Below are positions 1-9,716 of a stretch of DNA of 64,000 nucleotides, in pieces. Source of the DNA: Dipteris shenzhenensis. Taxonomy: Eukaryota; Polypodiophyta; Polypodiopsida; Gleicheniales. The position numbers and the translations under genes are program-made. The stretch lies in assembly GCA_047967505.1 (NCBI GenBank), contig CM106538.1; one strand, given 5' to 3'. Positions within the stretch are counted from its first letter, which is position 1, and each line of letters opens with the position of its first letter. Under the pieces are notes generated by a model. The model searched no databases. It saw only the letters and a list, made by a program, of their open reading frames with translations, and was not told the DNA's origin.

Positions 1-462
1 CACACCCCATCCCGCCCTGGTGCATTTGGATATCAGCAATCCATCATCATCATATTGGGAAAAGGGTAATACCCATCATTTATGAAGCAGGTATACGGTA
101 TTGGTACTAGCTCGGTCGCACCATTGATAATAATAAATTCATATCATCCATGTGTGGTATTTTCACCATTGTGGCCTTTGGTCACCATGGGTATCATGGT
201 GCCCTAGTATTCCTATGCCCATATATGGCATACAATATATAGAATGAGTGTTTCAATAATCCGAATGGATGCAATAACGTCCTCAAATTTATATTTCCCA
301 AACCTTTTCAATTACTACACAAAAAATATACAAAAATCAATCATACTTCAAATCTCAAACCTTTCTTCCATTGAGGTCACTAGCAAAGATGAGGCCAGAG
401 CAAGACCAATTAGGTCCTATACATACTCCCCCTACAATGGATCTGCAAAATTCCCCAAGGGG

Positions 463-528
<66 letters not shown>

Positions 529-2979
529 CAAGACAAACAATATCCATCTTAGACTTATCAATCAAGACAGTACATGATAAGATAATTTTTACACGGAGGG
601 ATTGAAAATATATATTCAATTTTCTAATTTATAAATACCAAATGATATTGAAGGAGCTCCACTCACCTGCATCTATCCACAACAAGGACAAGTTAGAACA
701 AGAATCCTTACTTGTGGGACTGCAGGCTTCAAAGCGCAGCTCCACTTGTTATCAATGTCCCAATATCATAAGCCATTTACAATGGTAAACTATGTCGACC
801 TTGGATGGTGCATCATGTGGCACCTCAACATTTGAGTCACAGGTATCCAGATGCTCCACATGTATTCACTCTTTTTGAGCTGCCATTTTACAAATTTCCC
901 CAAACAAGGGTTCATAAGATACTTTCACATCATATATTGTACGGTGCCCTCTCCTAAGACAAATGGTCAACTTGTAAGTATTTGAAGAAATAAAACTACA
1001 ATCATGATAATAAAAGATTAAGTTCCTATGTGGAAGTCATAGTTGTCTTTCCTTATATGCCTCCTTATACTACGGTAGTTGTTTCATTGCCTTCACATAT
1101 AACAAAGGCAAGAAGACAAAGACTTGTCTAAGTCATCCATACTTCATGCCCCACACATATTATCTAATGTTAAAACCATGATAGGATAAATTCCCATATA
1201 CATGGTGTTCCATAGCCAATCCTTTAAGGATGGTAGTAAATGTCGACAAAATGCCACATACCAATGTATACTTTATACATAGAAAGTGCTTTAATAAAGG
1301 AAATCACACCTTATGTGGAGTAGATCCGAACTCTCGTAATTCGCCCGATTTTGCTTAGCATGTAAAAGTCCTTCACCTTGTGCTCTTAATAGTGAGTATG
1401 CAAGCACTAATTAATTGTCCATCCATGGAATGAAGCTTGTAAGCTCGTGCACTGCCTTCCATGATTTATGTCACAATCATACAGTCCCCGTAGCCATTAT
1501 CTACTTTGGTCTCATACTTAGCCAAAGAAAGAGCAAAATAGCTATGAAAGTCAGTAGTAGATAATTATGGCTTACCCTTCAAAAACCCAGTAATCAGTTA
1601 TATTCCTAGCCAACCAAATCCTTTGCTAGTACCACCATGTGACGACTTAGTAGTCTATGGAGTCATCTCGTCCTTCTGCATGTTCCCAATATTGATAGAT
1701 ATGTAAGCATTCCATCCTTTATTATTGGCGCCTAGTACCGAGGTGGTAGTCGATCACATTGGCTCTACATCGTCAGCCGAAAGCATGGGATCTCCAAGAA
1801 ATGTAACTGCTATCGATTATCATCACGGTGGTGATCATCACAACAACAAAAATGGTGCTCATATGTGACGTGTAGGAAAAAATATATGTCTTACTGTGTA
1901 GACAATGATCTTAAATGGTAGAAAAATTGTTTGCGAGTTGGGTGACAAGTGCTTATCCTGAGAGGTATCCGTGGCTCGGAAGGCGGTCACTGGTTAGAAG
2001 CTGGTTAGGCTGCCATCTCGTACTATTTTCACTTCTTTACTAGCTCGTCCAAGCCTGAGTGGATATGTTGGCTTAGATCAGCCAATCTCAGTGATCCCTG
2101 TGTGCAACTATAGATCGTAGGCGACACCTCCACAAAATTGTGAGCAGCCGTGCAGCTTAGGAAGTAGCCATGAAAACCAACACATAGTCCATCTTGTAGG
2201 TAGCGAGAGGCTGGCGACGAGTTTACTACTCCGTGAAGGATGTGATTACGAAGCTCATGGAATAGCTCTAAGTCTACCACGTAGAGAGACCAGCGATCAA
2301 TTCTACGCATAGCAAGAATGCTTCAAGAAGCCTACTGGATGTGGCTTAAGGCAAAGAGGCAAATCGTATATATCAAGCTCTATCTCAGGAGGAAGAAGGT
2401 GTGCTTTGAGTAGCTCTGGCCTGTAGGGAATGCTTATATAGCCAATACGTGCTACAACCGACTCAATTGGTTCAGTTTAGTGTGTCGTTTCATTTCCCCT
2501 TGAGTAATATTACGTAAAAACAAGTATAATATACGTAGTAATCATGAAGACCATGTAATTTTATGAGAGCGCTCCTTCAAATAGTCGTGACTTGTAGTTT
2601 TGAATTTTTGTCCATTCAATGAATATACTCGATGTACCCTTCTATTATCATTCAAAGGCTCCCATCATATTTATTAAGGAGATGAACACGTATGCACATA
2701 TCATCAGGTTGTGATGCTTGGGTTCCCATGGGCCGTAGATAATGTTTTAATGCTCTTTGACTTCCCAGCATATCAAGGATTATACTGTATGTGCTCCTTT
2801 ATTATCACCAAGAGGTTTCATTCATAGATATGACACCATACAAGAGCGAAGTTTGAACATGTACCATGAAGTTCCATAATTCTTACCGTAAAACATTTCA
2901 TGAATCATCAGATATTCAATCACCACATTAATGTAATGGTCTAGCTTTGAATGCTAGCCCAACACCATAATGTTGTAGA

Positions 2980-2981
<2 letters not shown>
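1..2981. other. No recognisable gene; AT-rich intergenic sequence
   Basis: I find no protein domain, RNA gene or LTR pair here. The only open frames above about 60 codons are the translated TG repeat at 464-526 and an unsupported 93-codon minus frame at 2029-2310 that matches nothing I know. A TATA-like stretch (cttatatagcc) lies near 2433, but nothing recognisable is positioned to use it. Old repeats too decayed to recognise by eye are possible. Confidence 0.5.
464..526. repeat. (TG)n microsatellite, about 31 units
   Basis: An uninterrupted TG dinucleotide run of about 63 bases. It opens spurious frames coding for Cys-Val on plus and His-Thr on minus, which should not be annotated as genes. 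Confidence 0.98.

Positions 2982-3011
<30 letters not shown>
2982..3011. repeat. (GT)n microsatellite adjoining an LTR
   Basis: About 15 GT units, directly abutting the LTR that begins at 3012. A second GT run of the same length lies at 4502-4531, beyond the matching downstream LTR. This suggests the element inserted into one TG tract. Confidence 0.97.
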
Positions 3012-3012
<1 letters not shown>

Positions 3013-3286
3013 GTTGAGATATGGTGCCATGAGCACATAGATTAGAGGCTAAGGAATGGTATAGGAATGTATTAAAGTAGCCACCCTAGGATGTGGACTA
3101 CATGATATGGAGATGTGGATCAAGGGTATCCACAAGGAGAGATGTGGATCAAAGGATCCCACAAGTGTTGACTATTCTAAAGGCTCTCTCTATATAAGAA
3201 CCCTATTATGCACATTGGAATATATGGTTTGAGTGTTGCCTACAACTTGTGTCTTCTCTCTCATGGATTTCCTTGTTTGATTTTAT
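3012..3286 (+). repeat. 5' LTR (truncated) of the gag-only element
   Basis: It starts TGTTGAGATATGG and matches 4165-4424 over its whole length, apart from about 14 extra bases near 3094 and scattered substitutions. A TATA-like box (ctctatataagaa) sits near 3189. Similarity stops at 3286, where gag sequence begins, while the downstream copy continues into about 77 further bases. Confidence 0.85.
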
Positions 3287-3949
3287 GATGCCTGGAAGGA
3301 AAAAGATGAAGCAGCACTATCACTCATTGGTTTGCACTTGGGTCCAAACATAATTCATCATATAGACTCCAAGGATCATGCCAAAGATGCATGGGATGAG
3401 TTGAACACAGTGTTTGGTGAAAAAGCCAAAAACCAAGAAATTCATCTTAAGATTGAATTCTATGGTTTGTACATGAGCTTCAATGAATCCATGGCATGAT
3501 TTGTCAACAAAATCAAAAGCATTATGACCCAACTAGAAGGCAAAGGGGAAAAAGATACACTTGCAATTCTCCTTAAAAGTATGCCTACAGAGTACAATGC
3601 ACTGACAACCACTTTGAAGAATCTCCCAGATCCAAAGTTTGAGGAATGTGTATCCTCTCTTCTTGAAAAAGAAAGAGAGTAGAAGGCATCAACATCGACA
3701 TCAACATTAACATGCAACAGCAATAATGAAGAAAAAGCATTGTTCAGTAAAACATCAACGAAGTGTTACCATTGCGAAAGGATGGGTCACTACTATCAAA
3801 GTGACTGCAGACTGAAGAACAAACCAAAGTGTCACCATTGCAAGAAGCTGGGACACAAGGAAGAAGATTGCAGATTGAAGAACCAGCAAGTCAACTACAT
3901 GGAGTCATCATCAAGCCATGAGCAGAATGACAAGAATAACATGTATTGA
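3287..3949 (+). pseudogene. Copia-type gag with in-frame stops
   Basis: The reading frame runs from DAWKEKDEAALSLI through a Copia Gag (UBN2-like) region to two CCHC zinc knuckles, and ends at a TGA at 3947-3949. Two in-frame stops interrupt it, TGA at 3497-3499 and TAG at 3680-3682; the frame is otherwise maintained. The first knuckle (CYHCERMGHYYQSDC, from about 3761) has an extra residue, giving CX2CX4HX5C, whereas the second (CHHCKKLGHKEEDC) is canonical CX2CX4HX4C. Family knowledge: Gag packages element RNA. The N-terminus is missing at the junction with the LTR. Confidence 0.8.
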
Positions 3950-3989
3950 GAAGCAAAAGCCTTGCCACCTTCAGCCCACACGTTTGTAA

Positions 3990-4164
3990 ATCAAACCTGA
4001 CCACCTAAGAGTAGCCATGTAAGCACCCAGGGGAGGATTTGATCTTGTAATAACCACACTGGACCACCTTAAGTAGCAATGTATGCACTAAGGGGAGGTG
4101 ATGGATTTGTAACTCACATCTCACCACCTTGCAGTAGCCAATGGATCATGGCACCAAGGGGAGG
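3990..4164 (+). repeat. Three imperfect tandem units each ending in a polypurine tract
   Basis: Units of about 60-70 bases share an ACCACCTxxxAGTAGC start and an AGGGGAGG end; the purine tracts are at 4029-4036, 4091-4098 and 4156-4164. Only the last abuts the 3' LTR. See the finding on multiplied polypurine tracts. Confidence 0.75.
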
Positions 4165-4499
4165 TGTTGAGATATGGTGCCATGAGCACATAGATTAGAG
4201 GCTAAGGTATGGTATAGGAATGTATTAAAGTAGCCACCCTAGGATGTGGAGATGTGGATCAAGGATATCCACAAGGAGAGATGTGGATCAGAGGATCCCA
4301 TAAGTGTTGACTATTCTAAAGGCTCTCTCTATATAAGAAGCCTATTATGCACATTGGAATATATTGTTGAGTGTTGCCTACAACTTGTGTCTTCTCTCTC
4401 ATGGATTTCCTTGTTTGGTTTTATCCTCCTTAGCATGTTCACTAATCTTGTTGCCCTAGGCTAATGGCAGTCCATTTGTGTATCTTATCTTGTATTTTA

Positions 4500-4501
<2 letters not shown>
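4165..4501 (+). repeat. 3' LTR of the gag-only element
   Basis: It begins TGTTGAGATATGG directly after the polypurine tract and matches the 5' LTR through 4424. It carries the same TATA-like box near 4328. The end is not defined by sequence comparison, because the 5' copy is truncated; 4501 is chosen since the flanking GT run begins there. No clear terminal CA is visible. Confidence 0.65.

Positions 4502-4531
<30 letters not shown>
4502..4531. repeat. (GT)n microsatellite downstream of the gag-only element
   Basis: Fifteen GT units, the same length as the run at 2982-3011 on the other side of the element. Confidence 0.97.
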
Positions 4532-4534
<3 letters not shown>

Positions 4535-5465
4535 ATTTTGGCATTGACATTACTTGTATTGCAATGTGATTTGTACTCTTTTCCTAGAAGATGATGCTAC
4601 CCTTATATTGCCTAGTCAACAAGTTGTGGTGTCACAACAGCATCATGCCTTGGATCCTAAGGTTGACATGTAGTCTTGAGTTAACTCTTTGTGTGATAGA
4701 GTGCGTACATATCTATAAATATCCTAGCACAAATAAAATGTTAGTTTTACAATGTACCAGCATTATGTGACCTATGAAAAGTATGGGCATATGTCAATAG
4801 ATTGCAACCTGATATACTGGCCTTATAAGAGCATAGTCAGCATGGGTATATAGGCCAATAGGGCATTTTGTAGGATATGACATTTTCTAAGCAAGAGACA
4901 ACTCATCATGATAGTTCTTGTGGAACATGCAATTTAGCCTTTTGTGCCCTTGAATGATCGAAAAGGTTGATGGATTGTGATGCAATGTCTTTTGCAAAAG
5001 AGAGATAATTGAGTTTTCCTCTTTGCAATCATTGCATCATAGAGCATTGAACTAGTAGGCTATGCTTTCTTTGTGGGAATCTCAATAATGCTTCGCAACC
5101 ACTCAGGAGATAATGTGTTTGGCCATACACACATGCTAGCCTCGGAGCATGTGAAGTGGACTCAAATATTCCTCCAGTAGATTCTTGCCAACCTATGGAA
5201 AGAGACATGAATTTCATGTGTACCAATATGATTCATGTACTTGCTACATGTGGGCCAATTATGCATTCCCGCATCCGAATCATGCTTTGCTTTTGTTGAT
5301 GTTGACTTTTTATGAAGTGTAGACTGAAAGCCTCTTGGATAAAAGGCTAATTATTAAAAATAATAGTTACTTGTAGCATGAGGCATACAGTGACATTTTG
5401 CATGATGCCATTGCTCCTCTTGGGCACACTGCCACATTGATCTTGATTATGCATGGAATGCCTTT
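4532..5465. other. No recognisable feature
   Basis: The sequence has no long open frame, no LTR pair and no RNA gene that I can recognise. It may include the eroded 5' part of the LINE that follows. Confidence 0.45.
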
Positions 5466-7215
5466 GTGACCCGTATGCAGTACGTAATCAGTGAGTATGA
5501 CAAGAAATGCATACTCTTAGGGAGGATGTTGCCAAGGCCAAAGACTGTAGGAAAGTCGAGAAGTGGGAAACCAAGGCCAAGCAGAGGGCTTCCGTTGGTA
5601 AGGGATGCTCATCAAAGGAATTTTTTTAAAGATCTGCACTATAAGATGCAAATTGAGAATATTTGCCAAGTTAAAATTGCAGGTGATCTCCTCATCAAGT
5701 CATGCAAATTGAAGCTCCGTTCTTCCTGCATATTGGGATGCCATTTTGCTTGCACTATTATATATGATTAATCATGCAACAAATGCCAGCTACTTTGGAA
5801 ACAAGGGTTGATTAAATTATCCCATAAGAAGCGTTTCTGTGAATCCTTTGTAGATTGGAGGCCCATCACACTCATCCATGTCATCCACAAGGTGGTTGCT
5901 ATGATGATAATGAGCTTTATCAAAAGTTTCTTGCATGAGGATTACACCTTGCCCATTATGGGTTCATTCCCCACAGACATATAATAGATAATATTGACAA
6001 TGCTTATGTGGGAATTGAATATGCAAAGTACACTGAAAAGATGTTCTCTTATTGCAAGTGGATATTGCTATATCATTTGATATTGTACAATGGGATTTCA
6101 TTTCACAGACTATGCAATCATTGGGAGTTGGGACAAAAATGCAACTTACCATTTATTAGTTGTATCGGGATAGTAAAGCTATTTGCATTCTAACTGGTGA
6201 TCTCACTGATGAATTGACACTTTCTTGTTTAGTACATTAAGGCTGCCCTCTTAGTGTGTTGCTATATGCGATAGCTACTCATGCAATGCTTCAATACATG
6301 GATCAATTAGTAACTACAGGTGCATTGCATGGGTTAGAGATACATGTAAGAAGGTCGTTGATTGCACAAGCTTATGCTAATGACGACTCCTTCACTCCCC
6401 AAAACACAAAGAGGGATCTTTCGTGCCTTATGCGTGCTTTATCCTTATGCAGGTGAATTCCAAAAGTGTAAGCTTATTCCACTGCATGTGAAAGATTGGC
6501 ATCATATTTTATGGCTTACCTACAGAGCTTGTTGTTCATTGTTGTTGGCCGATGTCCTGGTTGCAAAGTTGTGTAAGGTTTTGTTGCCTTCTCATTGGGT
6601 TTCTTCTCATGTAAATTGCATCTGGCCTATGGCTCATAATTCTCAATGGCGGAGAAAAAGGTTGCAACATATTTGGGCTTGCAAACCTCCCCTTCGTTTA
6701 GAGCAAATTTTCTCATGGCAAATTCTGCTTGGGTTTATTCCATTTGGATAGATCTTGGCACGCCGTCATATTGCTCCTACTACTTGTCACCGATGTGTGT
6801 CCCCCCAAGAGTCTATGCCTCATCTATTTTGGCATTACCATCAAACTCGTGACTTCTTGTTTTCTCCACAGCATCATCTCCAAGCATGCATTTCTAGTGC
6901 TTGCTTTGGCAAGGTCTTCTAGCTGATTGGGGTTCACCTAGGGGTGTAACCTGTTCTTTACTTGGGCTTGCTATTGGGAACTATGACTCTATGGAAGGAC
7001 CGAAAGCATAGGGCCTTTGTTGATCCATCCCTTGCCTAGTATCCCTTCTTCCTATCATCTTTATAGAAATCTTTCTTCGACTATTTGCAAGCTCGAGATC
7101 TCAATTCCTACTTTCTTGTCATATAATGAGACCTTTTGATGTTGTAGCTACATGTCCCCTCCTTAGAGATTGCTTTTGTAATATAAATACAAATAGTTTT
7201 CGCCCCAAAAAAAAA
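5466..7215 (+). pseudogene. Decayed LINE (non-LTR retrotransposon) ORF2
   Basis: Pieces in shifting plus-strand frames follow normal LINE order. First comes a linker region (VEKWETKAKQRASV, near 5550) of the type found between endonuclease and reverse transcriptase. Reverse-transcriptase blocks follow: WRPITLIHVIHKV near 5855, a GCPLS-like block near 6240 and a palm motif AYANDDSF near 6370, where the usual A/VDD is altered. A zf-RVT-like C-terminal part follows (near 6760-6910: CHRC..., then ESMPHLFWHYH). An A-rich tail (nine A) ends the unit at about 7207-7215. Multiple stops and frameshifts make it inactive. No endonuclease is visible, consistent with 5' truncation or decay. Confidence 0.75.
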
Positions 7216-7374
7216 GTGTGCACATGCGTATGTGCATGATAGTAGGGCACACGCACGTGCAACCACATATGTATATATGCCCCGTCGTCGAAGAAAAGGG
7301 TGAATTGACTTCAACATCTTTAACCACTCCCTCTTGCTAGGAAACACCACCATTTGCCATCCACTCCACGCAAT

Positions 7375-8480
7375 CATCACAAAATGCCCGTAGTTGATAC
7401 ACTTTACCTTGCTTTTCTTGTTCCCACTACTACAAGAACCTCTCCCTTAGAGGAATCCTTCGAGTTGCCTTATTAGGCTTGTCCTTAGCTTCCCATTTGT
7501 CTAAAATAAGAAAGCTCGTCATCTAATCCATTGAATGACAGACTCTTCAATGGTCATTGGCCTTGAATGCTCTGTCAACATAATGCTTGTCAGAAATTCG
7601 CTAATGCTTTGAGGAAGCATTTGTTCAATATGAACATGGCTAGACCATTGTTGTCCACCTTTTAGCCAACCACAGCCCATTGATTCTTAAGTATCTTGAC
7701 CTTTCTAGTGTGATCATGCACTAAGGCACCTTCTGCCATTCTCATGGCATAAACATGATTCTGGAGATTCAGAACTCATGTGGAGTTACTCATACCATAG
7801 GTATCCCTGCTGAGGAATGATCTTGAAGGCTGTTTTTGCAGGCTAGATGTGAGAAAATTCCTTGAAGGTTTCTCACTAAGCCTCGGAATACTCTCACACT
7901 TAAGAGTTGTCTAGTAACAGCAAGACTAGTTGTTTCTAGCTTTGTCTCCAGTTGTCTCCAGCCTTCTTCCCACAATCATCTCAAAATGTCCTAGGTTGAC
8001 GTAGTTGATACGCTTTATCTTGCTCTTCTTGTTACCACTATTACAAGACTTCTCTCCAGAGGAATCCTTAAAGTTGCCCTTATTAGGCTTGCCCTCAACC
8101 TTTCCATTTGTCTAATAAAAGACAAACCTCATCATCCTAATCCATTGAACGACAGAGTCTTCAATGGTCATTGGCCTTGAATGCTCTGTCAACGTTATGC
8201 CTGTCATAAATTCTCCGATGCTTTGAGGAAGCACTTGTTCAATATGAACATGGCTAGTACATTGTTGTACACCTTTTAGCCAACCAAAAGCCAACTGATT
8301 CTTGAGTATCTTGACCTTTCTAGTGTGATCACGCACTAAGCCACCTTCTACCAACCTCATGGCATAAACACTGATTCTGAAGATTGAGCACTAATGTGGG
8401 GTTAACTCATATCATATGTATCCCTTCCGAGGAATGAAATCTTGAAGGCCGTTTTTGCAGGCTAGACATGAGAAATCACC
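7375..8480 (-). pseudogene. Copia gag fragment, duplicated in tandem
   Basis: On the minus strand a stretch near 8360-8110 reads VRDHTRKVKILKNQLAFGW, then ITLTEHSRPMTIED, typical of the Copia Gag region just before the zinc knuckle. A knuckle remnant (NLGHFEMI) follows near 7990. The same order recurs about 600 bases further left, at about 7860-7375, with another remnant (NYGHFVMIAW). The two copies are clearly alignable but carry many substitutions and small indels, so the duplication is old. With the LTR and primer-binding site at 8765-9378 this is the 5' end of a minus-strand Copia element. No pol is visible to the left. Confidence 0.7.
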
Positions 8481-8764
8481 ATGCCTGCCAATGTTCCCAT
8501 GACAATTGAGAGAACACTGCATCCATTCCTGCACTCTTCTACCTCAACTGGAACTGGAGTTGTGACTTCTTTACCAATGATTATATCAATCAGCTGCTTC
8601 TCCTACATGCTAACATATGACTCCTCAACTTAACATTCCAAAGTGATCCTCGGTACAAACGTGAGGCCATCTCCAACTGAGAAAGAAAAACTAGATAGAC
8701 GCCACATATCTTCTTCCTTCTCAAGAGGATCTCCTTGCTTATGCAGATCCTTGGAGTTAACATT

Positions 8765-8778
8765 TGGCTCTGATACCA
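8765..8778 (-). other. Primer-binding site, initiator-Met tRNA type
   Basis: The plus strand reads tggctctgatacca, the reverse complement of TGGTATCAGAGCC, the classic Copia primer-binding site. It directly adjoins the CA end of the LTR at 8779. Confidence 0.9.
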
Positions 8779-9378
8779 TGTCAGAGAATAATCAGTACAC
8801 TCAGTACTATTTCGTAGTAAAATGCAGATGAGCAACGGAACACATAACTCTTTCCAATCTCGCACCAAAGAAACACACTACCATTATTTAACAAAACAAT
8901 TGCAGCAAAGATGAACCTCATAGATGCTCCTCCAAATAGTGGACTATGCAGGTACAAAACGGAAAATCTCAGCCAAAAGCCTCAATCAGAGCTGAGAACT
9001 GCTGCTGCTCCTGTATTGCTTGGCCATGGAAGGTTATTAATGGGAAGCCTCTTACGAGGGTTGGGCAGGCAATCCCCACGACCCTCCCCCCTTCTCTTCT
9101 TCCTCTCGACCTGACCTCCTGACCGACCAGCCCCATTGGCCAAGCAGATGGCTGACCAGGTGGGCACTGGTCAGACTCATAGATGGCCCTTTAAAGCCTG
9201 GGCTAGTCCAGACCAGGTCTGCCTTGAAGAAGCCTGCAAGACAGGCTTGTAGCCCTTGCTGGGCAAAAAAACACAGCTTATGAAGCCCATGTGCAGCCCT
9301 CCTCCTAACTAGTCCTCAGCCCCCTCTCCTCAAATGGGGGCTCACAATTAGGTCATGTCTCAAATCACCTCCGCTACA
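8779..9378 (-). repeat. Copia LTR (5' LTR of a minus-strand element)
   Basis: The inner end is fixed by the primer-binding site and a terminal CA (minus strand, at 8780-8779). The outer end is inferred from a TGTAGCGGAGG start at 9378. The segment near 9325-9345 (minus: GTGAGCCCCCATTTGAGG) resembles the start of the Copia LTRs at 40921 and 54980, which suggests a related family. The length would be 600 bases. No partner LTR was found to the left. Confidence 0.65.
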
Positions 9379-9716
9379 GATGCACATCCAGTCACAGTAC
9401 ATTTTATGTAATGTTTTTCTATCTAGCTTTGATGCAAGAGCTGTGCCCTTTGAGGATTGTCATAAACCTCCAGAATATTCGCAGATGGTGTCCCCTCAGA
9501 AGTGCACCTTTCTTGTCATCATCTCACATGTCTAGTTACAGGCTGCCCAAACTGAGCACATATCCTTCTTCCTCCGTTTTTAAATGACATATTTTGGTTG
9601 TGCATATAGATCTTTGTTTTGGGGATGCTCATTATAAGCCATCATAGATACATGCACCGTTCAGCTGAGGTTAGTACACCAATCCTGGCTGTTGCTTGAG
9701 AATTCTTTCTCTTAAC
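9379..9716. other. Sequence between LTR and PPR stop; probable 3' flank of the PPR gene
   Basis: No long frame. Just after the PPR stop the minus strand reads KQQPGLVY in another frame, reminiscent of the E2/E+ junction (KKxPGCSW) of PPR proteins. The PPR reading frame may therefore once have extended beyond its present stop. Confidence 0.4.

Larger units (their letters stand above)
3012..4501 (+). mobile_element. Short gag-only LTR retrotransposon (Copia-like, TR-GAG type)
   Basis: Two direct repeats (3012-3286 and from 4165) enclose about 880 bases that encode only a Copia-type Gag with zinc knuckles. There is no protease, integrase or reverse transcriptase. A purine-rich tract (aaggggagg) directly precedes the second repeat, as expected for a polypurine tract. 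The usual primer-binding site after the first LTR is missing: coding sequence starts immediately after the shared LTR segment, so the end of the 5' LTR, the leader and the Gag N-terminus seem deleted. Such elements depend on enzymes made elsewhere. The 3' boundary is uncertain; I placed it at the GT repeat. Confidence 0.75.

Noticed and set aside
244-619. Open frames rich in Cys-Val or His-Thr
   Set aside because: They are translations of the TG microsatellite and lack any other support.
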